From assembly GCA_035760665.1 (NCBI GenBank), contig DASTSN010000007.1:1-55412 (forward strand): DNA of 55,412 nucleotides, read 5' to 3'. Positions within the stretch are counted from its first letter, which is position 1. Each line of letters opens with the position of its first letter. Made by a program: the position numbers and the translations under genes. The notes under the pieces are model-generated. The model did no database searches. It saw nothing but the letters and a program-made list of their open reading frames with translations, and was not told the DNA's origin. Source of the stretch: DASTSN01 sp035760665. Its GTDB lineage: Bacteria > Bacteroidota > Bacteroidia > Chitinophagales > Chitinophagaceae. Of this stretch, positions 37,570-46,179 are shown one piece after another.

Positions 37570-39555
37570 TTATCCCTTTCTTACCACCAGCCGCTTCAAT
37601 TCTGGGTCATTTATTAGCCTTTCAATTTCAGCCGATACAAGGTCTTCCACATCCTGTTTTATCTGCAAATAGTTACCCTGGATAATGGCGACAGTTACCT
37701 GCCGGACAGCCGGCACTGGTTTATAATTATTTTGCTCCTTTTTAAGGGCATTGTGATCGTTTTGAATTTCACCATGAAAAGTTTTCAATTCAATTTTACA
37801 GTCCGGGTCATCTGCAACCATACCTACAAACTCCCCGGAACTCAATCCGGCAATTTTTGAAGCAGGAATAGCATTGTCCAATTGTTTGGAACGGCTGATG
37901 GAAGTATCCATCCGGTTGATGGATAAACTCGTCCTGTCCTGCATGATTTTTCCAAACCTTTCCGATAGCTGCTTAGCCGTTTCGCCTGTCACCTGTCCGG
38001 AGAGAATATTGCCGGTGATATTCATGATCACATCCGCCTGATCTTTTCCGTAGTCTTTTTTTAATTGACTGAAGTCCTGTACACCCAAACAAGTCGCTAC
38101 TTTATTACTGCGGGCCGTCGCTATCAGGCTGTCAATGTTATTCAAATAAATGGTCGGAAACTCGTCGAATACCAGGCTGCTTTTCAATTTCCCCTTTTTG
38201 TTTACCAGCTTCACCAATCGGTTTACATACAAGGACAATACAGCGCCATATATTTGGATCTTCTGCGGGTTGTTACCTACACAAAGGATTTTTGGAGCTT
38301 CGGGATTATTAATGTCAAGTGAAAAATCATTGCCTGAAAGCACATAATAGAGTTGTGGCGATGCCAGCCGGGCCATTGCAATCTTACCAGATGCTACTTG
38401 TCCTTCCAACTGTTCCATCACGTCATTCAGGTAAGCATTGACGAAGGGATTGATTAAGACTTCAATTTCCTTTTCGCTGCGAAGTATGGAGAAAAGTTTA
38501 TCATATTCTACCTGCATCAGTTCTATCACATGAGGCAGGGTACAAAATTCACCGTCCTGGTATTTGCGCAAATACCAGATAATAGCGGTCAGGAAATTGA
38601 TGGGAGATTCAACAAAGAAGTCACCCTGTCTTTTTATCCATTCCCGGTTGAGTCCCATCAGGATAGTACGGGCCGATTCTGCCGCATCAGTAATGTCCAG
38701 CATATTTTCTTTGTCCAATGGATTACAACGATGGCTACGTGACAGGTCATCAAAATTGATCACATAAAAAGCCGGAGGCTTTCTAAAGCGATGCCGATTC
38801 TTTAAATAATGGTTGTAAACAATAATAGTGAGATCGTCAAATTTAAAATCATATACAAACATCGAAAACCCTTTTGCCAGGTGTTGAGTGATCAGGTGCC
38901 GTATAACAAAATAACTCTTGCCCGAACCGGGAGAACCGCAAACCAAAACAGAACGAAAAGGATTAATGATATTGATCCAGCTATTCCGAATTTTTCCTTT
39001 CAAATGATATTTGGCTGGCAGGTTGACGGAATACTCGTTATTGAGTAGCCGTTCTTCCTGGGGAAAGGTTTCATTTTCCTTGTTGAAAATATCCTTGTTG
39101 TTCAACTTCATTTTAATGACACGGGAAAGCAACGTACCGCCTGTCAAAACCAAAATAAATCCGGTGGTAGTACTAAGCATATAAACTATCGCCACATTAG
39201 TAACGGCTGCCGGAATGAACATGCTGAAATAACTTCCGAAATAGATCAGCAGGCCTGTAACGATATAAGCAAATGCGATTTTGTGATTCAGTTTTTCGTC
39301 TTTCTTTCCTTTTGCTCCGAATAAGGAAATAATTAATAATGCCAGTGCAATCAGTTTGGCAGTATTAAAGTGACTGAATAATCCTGTATTGCGTATATTA
39401 CTTAAAAGCCTGTCGGAAATTTCCGCAGTCAGTTCCCATTTCTCAAATGCCTTATAGCAATAATAATAAAAATGCAGGCCCAGTATCACGATGCTCATCA
39501 GCCTTGTCATGTCGAGTATCTTTCTCAATCCCTGTTCATTCTCTCCTGTACTCAT
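37570..39555 (-). CDS. mobC: VirD4/TraG-like coupling protein of the Bacteroidota MobC type
   Basis: The 661-residue protein has N-terminal membrane helices (about residues 45-60 and 80-145), Walker A C-G-S-P-G-S-G-K-S near 208 and Walker B L-V-F-D-E-F-P near 463. The family connects the relaxosome to the type IV secretion channel. Bacteroidota nomenclature calls this third gene of the mobABC set mobC. It lies 18 bp downstream of the relaxase gene on the same strand. No tra genes of the mating-pair channel are present in the window, so it may rely on another element's channel or on genes beyond the edge. Confidence 0.88.
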   Translation of the reverse strand: MSTGENEQGLRKILDMTRLMSIVILGLHFYYYCYKAFEKWELTAEISDRLLSNIRNTGLFSHFNTAKLIALALLIISLFGAKGKKDEKLNHKIAFAYIVTGLLIYFGSYFSMFIPAAVTNVAIVYMLSTTTGFILVLTGGTLLSRVIKMKLNNKDIFNKENETFPQEERLLNNEYSVNLPAKYHLKGKIRNSWINIINPFRSVLVCGSPGSGKSYFVIRHLITQHLAKGFSMFVYDFKFDDLTIIVYNHYLKNRHRFRKPPAFYVINFDDLSRSHRCNPLDKENMLDITDAAESARTILMGLNREWIKRQGDFFVESPINFLTAIIWYLRKYQDGEFCTLPHVIELMQVEYDKLFSILRSEKEIEVLINPFVNAYLNDVMEQLEGQVASGKIAMARLASPQLYYVLSGNDFSLDINNPEAPKILCVGNNPQKIQIYGAVLSLYVNRLVKLVNKKGKLKSSLVFDEFPTIYLNNIDSLIATARSNKVATCLGVQDFSQLKKDYGKDQADVIMNITGNILSGQVTGETAKQLSERFGKIMQDRTSLSINRMDTSISRSKQLDNAIPASKIAGLSSGEFVGMVADDPDCKIELKTFHGEIQNDHNALKKEQNNYKPVPAVRQVTVAIIQGNYLQIKQDVEDLVSAEIERLINDPELKRLVVRKG

Positions 39556-39573
39556 ACAACTTAATTTAATATG

Positions 39574-40842
39574 TTATAGTGAAATGCGTTTGCGTTTTTT
39601 TCTTTTTCGTTTCTTTAATTGATGTGGTACATAGTCAGACGTTGACTTGCTTTCAGCGAGTGCCAATACCTGTGCATGTGTATCAATTTTTGTATCTTTT
39701 TCAAAAGCCGGTTCCTTCTTTTGCTGATGAATGGGTGTTGGTTTTTCTTTTATGCTTTTCATCTGCCCGGCTTCCTTTACAGGTGTTGCTGCAGTACCAC
39801 ATTTTTCAAGGATAGCTTTGGCACTGTATGGCTTCCCTATATCACTACCGTTGAATACTGCTTTATTTTTATGATCCACATAAGTTATCCCGTATATCAC
39901 TCCGTCTTTCCCGGTTCTTAGTACTGTGCTGATATTTTCTCTTTCCAGGGCTTTGATAAAAGCAGTAAGGTTTGCTGGCGGCTTGTTCAGTTGCCAGTCA
40001 ATGGCGGCTTTTAGTTTCTTCTTTAAAGGAGTTTTCAACGGTTCGTTTCCCTCAAATTTTTTCTCCAGGTAAGCCAGGGTTGGTTTCATATAGAATGCAC
40101 TGGCTTTAATCGGTGTACCCACCTTATTACCGTTCTCGTCCAGCACACGATAGGTCAGACCCTTTTGCTGAAACATTCGTGAATCCTCAGCACCCCTATC
40201 TGCTACTACATTGTAAAGTTTCAGTACGGCATTTAATTCGGGCAGCGAACTGTACTTGTACTGGTTTAATACCACCATCAGCACATTGGCAATAGCCCGC
40301 TTGGTTTCCGATTTTCCATAGACCACTTTGGAGGCATTAACAGGAACCACTTTGAATGTATCGGATGTTTTTTTACTGTCTGCCCTCACCAGGCCAAACT
40401 CTTTTTCAATATCCTTGCGGGCTTTCTCAGATTGATTACATCCCATATTGTGCATCGAGATCCGTTTGCCATTCTTTTGGATATTGGTGCTGACAATATG
40501 GATATGCGGGTGGCCAGCGTCGTGATGGCGATAGACCAGGTAGGGTTGGTTTGCAAATCCGATCTGTTCCATATACATGTCGGCTATTGCTATCAGTTTA
40601 TCATTTGACAGTTGTTCGGAAGGGTCAAAATTCAGGGACACATGAAGGGTATTGGTAACAGTACGCTCATTCAGGGAAATCAGCCTTTCAAAGTGGTTCA
40701 TCTTGTCATAAAAGCTGAGCTTATCAGCGTCCTTAATAAAGCCGGAAGCGGATAATATTTCTGCCTTTCCCTCTTTCAATTTTTGTTCATTATAATTGAG
40801 GGCTTTTGAAATGCTTTTACTGGTATTTATTCTGGCGACCAT
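39574..40842 (-). CDS. mobB: Relaxase (MobB-type mobilisation nuclease)
   Basis: The 422-residue protein has the relaxase metal motif H-H-D-A-G-H-P-H-I-H (about residues 100-112) and an N-terminal region with Y16 (A-L-N-Y-N-E-Q), a position typical of the catalytic Tyr in Bacteroidota MobB. It nicks at oriT and stays covalently bound to the transferred strand. It starts 16 bp inside mobA (coupled translation) and ends in a basic tail (K-K-R-K-R-K-K-R-K). The oriT candidate lies just upstream of mobA. Confidence 0.9.
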   Translation of the reverse strand: MVARINTSKSISKALNYNEQKLKEGKAEILSASGFIKDADKLSFYDKMNHFERLISLNERTVTNTLHVSLNFDPSEQLSNDKLIAIADMYMEQIGFANQPYLVYRHHDAGHPHIHIVSTNIQKNGKRISMHNMGCNQSEKARKDIEKEFGLVRADSKKTSDTFKVVPVNASKVVYGKSETKRAIANVLMVVLNQYKYSSLPELNAVLKLYNVVADRGAEDSRMFQQKGLTYRVLDENGNKVGTPIKASAFYMKPTLAYLEKKFEGNEPLKTPLKKKLKAAIDWQLNKPPANLTAFIKALERENISTVLRTGKDGVIYGITYVDHKNKAVFNGSDIGKPYSAKAILEKCGTAATPVKEAGQMKSIKEKPTPIHQQKKEPAFEKDTKIDTHAQVLALAESKSTSDYVPHQLKKRKRKKRKRISL

Positions 40843-41222
40843 TGATCGGATTTTTCTGCGATTGTTGAATTGATTTTTTCCATTTTTTCAAACAGGATTT
40901 CACGACTCTTTTCAACCTGCTGTGCCCAAAATTTCAACTCATTATTATTAGTCGAACTGTGCAGTTTTTTTACCGCCTGGTTGATGTTATTTCCGATAGC
41001 CTTTAACTCGTTTCTAAGCAGAATCATCTCTGCCACAAAGTCATCAAAGGACTGGCTGCGGGTGTAGACCGTGATAGGCTTATCGAGCAAAATATCCCGG
41101 ACATAACTGCTGATTTTCTGCTTCGTCGAAGAAGAAAATCCCGCTTTTATTTTTTTGTATTCTGCTTCCGTCAGCCGGATATGAAGCCATTTAGTCTTAT
41201 TGTTTTTTGTATCGCTCATCAC
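40827..41222 (-). CDS. mobA: Relaxosome accessory protein (MobA-type)
   Basis: The 131-residue protein has an N-terminal ribbon-helix-helix-like stretch (W-L-H-I-R-L-T-E-A-E-Y) followed by a long helix, typical of small plasmid mobilisation relaxosome proteins. It binds oriT DNA and helps the relaxase. It starts 42 bp from the triple-hairpin region (41264-41347) and overlaps mobB by 16 bp. Confidence 0.85.
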   Translation of the reverse strand: MMSDTKNNKTKWLHIRLTEAEYKKIKAGFSSSTKQKISSYVRDILLDKPITVYTRSQSFDDFVAEMILLRNELKAIGNNINQAVKKLHSSTNNNELKFWAQQVEKSREILFEKMEKINSTIAEKSDQWSPE

Positions 41223-41263
41223 TTATCATCTTCACGTTTTTTTCATTTCTGTGTCTTTCCAAG

Positions 41264-41347
41264 CCCCCTGCGACTCCGGAGCTAAGGGGGTTAAATGCCC
41301 GGTTGTGATACAACCGTACATTTAACCGGGTACGCCTCGAAGTACCC
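41264..41347. other. Candidate origin of transfer (three tandem hairpins)
   Basis: Three inverted repeats follow each other upstream of mobA. First, CCCCCT/AGGGGG (41264-41290) encloses the palindrome CTCCGGAG. Second, a 9-bp stem GGTTAAATG/CATTTAACC with an inner 7-bp stem CGGTTGT/ACAACCG and loop GAT (41289-41327). Third, GGGTAC/GTACCC (41328-41347). Position next to relaxosome genes is typical of oriT in Bacteroidota elements. The nick site cannot be located. Confidence 0.75.
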
Positions 41348-41449
41348 TGATGCCTTCCCGGTTTGGAGAATCACTTTTTCGGTTCATATAGGATTATGTT
41401 TATGCTGTTATTGTTGAAAGAGGCTTATAAAATGGCTGCTGAAACAGGA

Positions 41450-42337
41450 TTAAGGCGGTTGGGCAGATATTTTCTTGCCTATCATTATCAGCCATTCATT
41501 AAGGTCTTTATAGTTCTTGTAGAAATTGCTTTCGTCCCTGTATTTTGTATCACAACTTTGGGCATGCCGGCTGCAATTTTGTCCGGCCGTATCATTGTCG
41601 AGGAAAAGATGTATGGACTTATATTGCGCCAGGAATGGCTTTGATGTTTCAAAAAATGAGAGAGAGTTCAGGATGCAATAATCCCATTTTTTAAGATCGT
41701 TTTTCGGTAAGATTGTGACCAGCGAAAGGAAGTCGAAAAAACCTTCTAATAAGGCTATTTTTTCAGCACCGTTTTTAATCGTCGTTATCCCTTTTGGGGA
41801 GCTGCTGTTTTTGCAAAAAGGATTGCGTAATTCATAGCCGCCACAGTCATTTAAAAAACCTATGGAATAATAGCGTTTGCTCTTCCATTCATAACTCACT
41901 TCTTTGCAAAATTTTTCAGCGATGTGCAGCGGAATTTTGCGGCTATGGAGATAACGAATCAGTGTCAGCGAATGAAGAGATTCGATTTTCTTTATGATGA
42001 TCTTATTGGAATCGTCTTCTGATAACTCTGGAAAGGCTGGCTGCTTGTGAAAAGAAAGAAAGCCATTTAGGGACCGGAGAAATTCGCCAACTGTACAGTT
42101 ATGATAGAGTACGGCAAAGTCTATAATATTGCCACCCTTGCCAATACCATGATCATACCATCGGTTAAGTTTGCGATTTACTTTAAAGGAAGATGTTTCC
42201 TCTGACCTTAAAGGAGATAAATACCAGTAGTCGTGCCTTCGTATTTTCTTTGGCTCAAAGCCTAATTGAGACAGATAATCCACTATGTCCATTTCCCTGG
42301 CCTGTTCACAGGTAATGGTTGCCTGATTGTTTCTCAT
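41450..42337 (-). CDS. TOPRIM primase-like protein of mobile elements
   Basis: The 295-residue protein begins M-R-N-N-Q-A-T-I-T-C-E-Q-A-R and shares the CHC2-type N-terminal region of DnaG-like element primases (W-Y-L-S-P-L-R...F-K-V-N...W-Y-D-H-G-I-G-K-G-G). The expected zinc Cys/His positions are mostly missing, so that finger is probably degenerate. The TOPRIM domain has the Glu motif A-L-L-E-G-F-F-D near residue 197 and the acidic motif L-F-L-D-N-D-T-A-G near 250. Bacteroidota mobilisable elements carry such proteins near mob genes, probably to start complementary-strand synthesis after transfer. Confidence 0.85.
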   Translation of the reverse strand: MRNNQATITCEQAREMDIVDYLSQLGFEPKKIRRHDYWYLSPLRSEETSSFKVNRKLNRWYDHGIGKGGNIIDFAVLYHNCTVGEFLRSLNGFLSFHKQPAFPELSEDDSNKIIIKKIESLHSLTLIRYLHSRKIPLHIAEKFCKEVSYEWKSKRYYSIGFLNDCGGYELRNPFCKNSSSPKGITTIKNGAEKIALLEGFFDFLSLVTILPKNDLKKWDYCILNSLSFFETSKPFLAQYKSIHLFLDNDTAGQNCSRHAQSCDTKYRDESNFYKNYKDLNEWLIMIGKKISAQPP

Positions 42338-42406
42338 TATACACTATTTTCAATACTCACTTATCAGTAACAGCGTGAAATTAAATCCATCTTGCGGCAT
42401 AGAAAT

Positions 42407-42457
42407 ATCCCCTTCAAATTCTGAAGGGGATGAATCAAATAAGCACGACTATTTTTG
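42407..42457 (+). promoter_or_regulatory. Promoter with palindromic operator ahead of the 99-residue gene
   Basis: TATTTTTG at 42450-42457 is a perfect Bacteroidota -7 box, 21 bp before the ATG at 42479. A 10-bp perfect inverted repeat ATCCCCTTCA/TGAAGGGGAT (loop AATTC, 42407-42431) sits where the -33 region would be, so a repressor could block the promoter. The hairpin could also be a terminator for leftward transcription, but no T run follows. Confidence 0.55.
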
Positions 42458-42478
42458 CCTCGTGAAAATGATTTGTGA

Positions 42479-42778
42479 ATGAAAAAATCAACAACTATGC
42501 AGCCCAATACAGATGTCGCCAAAGTGTATGATACTATCCTTAGCATCCCCGGCATGAATGATGAAATAAAAGTGAATCTGCGAACTTCCCGTAAAAATCT
42601 CTTATTGCTGAATAAAGTAATCGAAAGGGGAATTAACGGCAAGGAATCGGAAGATAAATCCATCAGTGTCCTGGAATCTATTCCAAAGGAAACCTTACAG
42701 GAAATCTGGGAAATAGCTGTTCAGCTCTTGAATAAAGCTGGTCTTTCAGAAATGAATGAGAAATTGAAATCTTTCTAA
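42479..42778 (+). CDS. Small protein of unknown function (99 aa)
   Basis: This short helical protein is paired with the 557-residue protein 40 bp downstream. It has no recognisable catalytic motif and looks charged, mostly helical (L-L-L-L-N-K-V-I-E-R-G). It is preceded by a perfect -7 box and a 10-bp palindrome. Its position suggests an accessory or immunity partner to the nuclease-like protein, which is an inference from order only. Confidence 0.65.
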   Translation: MKKSTTMQPNTDVAKVYDTILSIPGMNDEIKVNLRTSRKNLLLLNKVIERGINGKESEDKSISVLESIPKETLQEIWEIAVQLLNKAGLSEMNEKLKSF

Positions 42779-42818
42779 AGATGCTTATTTTTAAGAAACG
42801 CCTGTGTAATCATAAACC

Positions 42819-44492
42819 ATGTTTCAACTGTCTCAACTAGCTGAATTTAAAACCTTATACCCGGAAAAAGCGGGCCCCCTTTTCAGCGAACTATTAAAAG
42901 GTATCAGTAAGGAAACCCTTCAAAAGGTGGCTACGCACCTGATTGGCTACGATCTTTTTTCAGGCAAGCAGATAGACAATAAGCAGGTGATCGAAAATTG
43001 GTTTAGCCAGGCCAACCAGGCTTTTGCACAAGACCTCTTTGACAGGATTGAGGCATATAGAAAGAAAACAGGCCGTACATTACACATTATTCACACTATT
43101 TCCTGTTTAAAAATTCTGCAGCATGGTTTGGCATTGGAAGAGCAAGGACAGTTAAATACTAAATCAAAAGAGCAATCGGAAATAGATCTTTTGCTGGCTA
43201 TGCTTGTGTGTAACCAGAATGAAGATGCTGATCAGACTAAAGACAACGAAAAGATTGAAAAAGCATTTCCTGATGATTATCCTGCCGCCTTGTTATTGAA
43301 TATGGGATTTCCGGTGAGCGATATTATCAATTTTCATTTTTCAGATTATACTTACTGCCAGATTGTAAAATCACTTCGGTTATTCAAATTTCTTGAATCA
43401 AAATCCGAATGCACAACGCTGCTGAATGAGTTTTATTCCTTTTTAGGAATAGCTCATTGGAAGGAGTATTTTGAAAGAATAATCCCTGTTATAACTGCAT
43501 GGTCAAGCAGGAGCAAAGCTTCCTCAGTAGATATTGTGCTGCATAAGGATGATCACTATGACGATAACTATGCTTTTCTGAAAAAATTATCATTGAGCGA
43601 GTATGCCCGTATGGAGGATGTGGATTATATCAAGATCAGGGAAAAGCCTTTGATGGAACTGGATAACACTACTTTCAGAATTGTGCATCCGCTTTTTTTA
43701 TCCGATAAGGTTTATAAAAGCCTGTACTTTCTATTTAATCAGCTATACGGGAAAACTGATAAAAAACTGGGTGGTTTTCGGACGTGGTACACCTCCCATT
43801 TTTCAGAAGGCACTTGTTTCAGAGAGGCGATTCAACGATCATTTCCTTATGCAGATCAACTGCTCTTTGATAATGACCTGGCGAATCAAACGCCAAAAGT
43901 TGTCGGCCCTCCCGATAGCTACCTTCGGATTCAGAATAGTAGTTTCCTTTTTGAGAATAAAGATATACTTATCAATGCGGCTATAAAAAGTTCCTATGAC
44001 TTTGATGCCCTGATCGAAGAATTAAAGAAGAAACTTTTTAACGAGGAGGGACGGCCTGTTGGTATTGGTCAGTTGATAACCAATATCAGGAAATTATTGA
44101 GTGGGGAGAATAAATATGATCCTGGGTTTGTTGCCGGAAGCACCAATATTTATCCCATCCTTGTCACTCATGATAATATGTTTGATACAGCGGGACTTAA
44201 CCGGGTAATGGGAAGTCTGTATAATTCAGAATTAAAGAAGCTGGAGGCCGATGGTCTCGATATTAAGAGGGTTAAACCTATAACATTCATTAGTATTGAT
44301 ACTTTCTTATTAATCCAGCATCTTTTACGAAGTAAAAAAATAAACCTTGCGGAGTTGATTGAACTTTACCATAAAGAATCCGATACAGGTGCCACAGGCT
44401 TTATTTCATTCTCCGATTATGTGATTGCCTATCTTGATAGGCAGTTAGGAAATTGGCGATCACAGGAATTATTGCACCTGCTTTTCAAATAA
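42819..44492 (+). CDS. Unknown 557-residue protein with PD...E-N-K nuclease-like motif
   Basis: I do not recognise the family. Near residue 362 is P-P-D-S-Y, and 14 residues later F-E-N-K-D (near 378), a clean PD-x(n)-(D/E)-x-K active-site pattern in a strand-turn-strand context. The flanks are helical. The gene is transcribed opposite to the mobilisation block, follows the 99-residue gene by 40 bp, and sits between the primase and PRTRC genes, a typical cargo slot. A defence or addiction role is inferred from the motif and place; nothing else identifies it. Confidence 0.7.
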   Translation: MFQLSQLAEFKTLYPEKAGPLFSELLKGISKETLQKVATHLIGYDLFSGKQIDNKQVIENWFSQANQAFAQDLFDRIEAYRKKTGRTLHIIHTISCLKILQHGLALEEQGQLNTKSKEQSEIDLLLAMLVCNQNEDADQTKDNEKIEKAFPDDYPAALLLNMGFPVSDIINFHFSDYTYCQIVKSLRLFKFLESKSECTTLLNEFYSFLGIAHWKEYFERIIPVITAWSSRSKASSVDIVLHKDDHYDDNYAFLKKLSLSEYARMEDVDYIKIREKPLMELDNTTFRIVHPLFLSDKVYKSLYFLFNQLYGKTDKKLGGFRTWYTSHFSEGTCFREAIQRSFPYADQLLFDNDLANQTPKVVGPPDSYLRIQNSSFLFENKDILINAAIKSSYDFDALIEELKKKLFNEEGRPVGIGQLITNIRKLLSGENKYDPGFVAGSTNIYPILVTHDNMFDTAGLNRVMGSLYNSELKKLEADGLDIKRVKPITFISIDTFLLIQHLLRSKKINLAELIELYHKESDTGATGFISFSDYVIAYLDRQLGNWRSQELLHLLFK

Positions 44493-44611
44493 GCTAAATG
44501 TTTTGAGCAGTGTAACAGTGGGGATTACGGAATAGGCTTGGTGACAACCAAATGATTACGGAAATCATCGTAAATTGTCCGTATTGAGAATAACCCATTA
44601 CGTCAATTCAG

Positions 44612-44633
44612 CTGTTAACATCAAGGTTAACAG
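44612..44633. promoter_or_regulatory. 8-bp palindrome upstream of the zinc-ribbon gene
   Basis: CTGTTAAC (44612-44619) and GTTAACAG (44626-44633) are exact inverted arms with a 6-bp spacer, 36 bp before the ATG at 44670. It is a plausible repressor site. No clear -7 box is recognised between it and the start. Confidence 0.45.
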
Positions 44634-44669
44634 ACAGTACATTTAAAAACGGATAAATCAAAAATTGAT

Positions 44670-45554
44670 ATGTTGACATATAGTGAAGTCATAGCGCTAA
44701 GGGACAAGCTGGAGAGTGGCGAAATCAGCTTAGCATCAGCACAAGCGGAGTATTGGAGGGATTTTAAAGAAGGACAAAAGTCCTGGGAGACAAAAGATTG
44801 GAAAGGAAGAAGGTCTAAAATTATAAAAGACCAATGTGAAATATGCGGCAGCACCGACACATTAACGCTACAGCACCGTTCTCACCCAAAAAAATATTCA
44901 GAGTATTTAAGAGAGGTAACAAGAACATACGCTGAAGAGTATAGAAATACTAATCCAGCCATAGATAAAAACGAGTTTACTACTTACGTACTAACAAAGT
45001 ATGATTATGTACCCGTTCCTTTCTGTCCAAATTGTAAGTGGAGCAAGCCTTACGAAAGAGTGAGAAAAATTCCAAAGTATCGTTGCTTGGGATGTCGGCA
45101 CGAATTTGATAACCCAGTCTATAAATCTGTTGATGAACTTATTTCAATTTTTTATGAAAATGAAGAAGCACTTGAAGCCCGGGATAAGTGCTTTGTATCA
45201 AAAGATAAATGGCGAAATAAAAATAACCTATCTAATATTAGATATTGGCTGCAAAGAGACCGGGCAAAAAATAAAGATGCTGAAACGATCGGGAAAGAAG
45301 CTTTTTTGCTTTATCTGAACGACAGTATTCAATATCTTTCCTTTAATGATACAATAACTGCTTGCAAAAGATGTGCATTTAACTTTGATATCAACAAAAT
45401 GGAATTATGTCCTGAATGTAAGCAATATTACAAAGGACTTCAGTATCCAACCTGTATTCAATGTTTACCAGAAGAGAGGCGAAAAGCTGCATTAGAAAAT
45501 ATTGAATTTGGAAACGAGATGCGAGGAATGCATAGAAGACTTGGAATCGACTAA
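44670..45554 (+). CDS. Multi-zinc-ribbon protein with HNH-like N-terminal motif
   Basis: The 294-residue protein holds an HNH-like stretch C-E-I-C-G...L-Q-H-R-S-H (about residues 56-75) and at least four further metal ribbons: C-P-N-C-K, C-L-G-C-R-H-E-F, C-K-R-C-A and C-P-E-C-K, plus C-I-Q-C near the end. C-x-x-C...Q-H-x-x-H is the usual start of an HNH/zinc nuclease, but the terminal catalytic His region is not obvious, so a nucleic-acid-binding role is equally possible. A strong terminator follows at 45601. It is transcribed opposite to the PRTRC block. Function is unknown. Confidence 0.7.
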   Translation: MLTYSEVIALRDKLESGEISLASAQAEYWRDFKEGQKSWETKDWKGRRSKIIKDQCEICGSTDTLTLQHRSHPKKYSEYLREVTRTYAEEYRNTNPAIDKNEFTTYVLTKYDYVPVPFCPNCKWSKPYERVRKIPKYRCLGCRHEFDNPVYKSVDELISIFYENEEALEARDKCFVSKDKWRNKNNLSNIRYWLQRDRAKNKDAETIGKEAFLLYLNDSIQYLSFNDTITACKRCAFNFDINKMELCPECKQYYKGLQYPTCIQCLPEERRKAALENIEFGNEMRGMHRRLGID

Positions 45555-45600
45555 ACGGAGGTTAAAAAACCTGATTTCCAAGAATTAGATAATAGCACCA

Positions 45601-45647
45601 AGCTGCCCCGCCATTTTGAAGTATCTGTACAATGCTGCGGGGCAGCT
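45601..45647 (+). terminator. Strong intrinsic terminator
   Basis: An 11-bp perfect stem AGCTGCCCCGC/GCGGGGCAGCT with a 25-nt loop is followed by TTTT. It lies 47 bp after the zinc-ribbon gene and 9 bp before the end of the convergent 70-residue gene, and may serve both. Confidence 0.8.
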
Positions 45648-45655
45648 TTTTGGAG

Positions 45656-45868
45656 TTAAAATTTGTTATGTCTTCTAAAAAGAAATTTTATAGGTTTCCA
45701 TACCAACATCAGGATGCCTTTGCAGACAAGCCAGGTGAAGGAAATGACGATTAATATAAGCATAAAGAGGAGTTGAAGCAGCGCACCTAACAGGCCGCTG
45801 CCCCGTCCGTAAACCCTTCCTTCGTAGTGGCCTTCTTCATAGCCTCTTAAATAATCAAACCAGTTCAT
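45656..45868 (-). CDS. Small membrane protein (70 aa)
   Basis: A soluble, Gly/Tyr-rich N-terminus (Y-E-E-G-H-Y-E-G-R-V-Y-G-R-G) is followed by one or two hydrophobic segments and a basic tail (F-L-F-R-R-H-N-K-F). It is 14 bp downstream of the 88-residue gene in the same direction and probably ends the PRTRC operon. No named family is recognised. Confidence 0.6.
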   Translation of the reverse strand: MNWFDYLRGYEEGHYEGRVYGRGSGLLGALLQLLFMLILIVISFTWLVCKGILMLVWKPIKFLFRRHNKF

Positions 45869-45882
45869 AGGGTTTAATTTAT

Positions 45883-46149
45883 TTAATGTTGTTGCAATAC
45901 GTTTTCACCGTTTTCCCAAATCAGTTCTTTGTTTTGATAAACTTCAATAGTAGATGCCTTACCGTTGTCATCCGGCGTTAGCTGTTCTTCGGTATCATAA
46001 AGAGTTGAACTTTCAATAAAGCCTTTGGCGTCGTCAATCACTTCATGGAGGCCAGATTGTTCAATCTCTTTTGTCAATGTGGTCATATCGGTATCATCGG
46101 AGAAAGCCAACCTGTTCCAGACCGTTACTTTAACATCAATGTAGTTCAT
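45883..46149 (-). CDS. Hypothetical protein downstream of PRTRC ThiF (88 aa)
   Basis: This short acidic protein (many D/E, ending E-N-V-L-Q-Q-H) has no recognised motif. It follows the ThiF-like gene by 30 bp in the same direction and precedes the small membrane protein gene, so it is likely part of the same transcript. Confidence 0.6.
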   Translation of the reverse strand: MNYIDVKVTVWNRLAFSDDTDMTTLTKEIEQSGLHEVIDDAKGFIESSTLYDTEEQLTPDDNGKASTIEVYQNKELIWENGENVLQQH

Positions 46150-46179
46150 GGTAATTTGATTTAGAGTTATAGAATTTGT

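Noticed and set aside
41363..41644. 93-residue plus-strand ORF opposite the primase 3' end
   Set aside because: It is antisense to the end of the primase, which carries a clear TOPRIM domain; the ORF has no family features.
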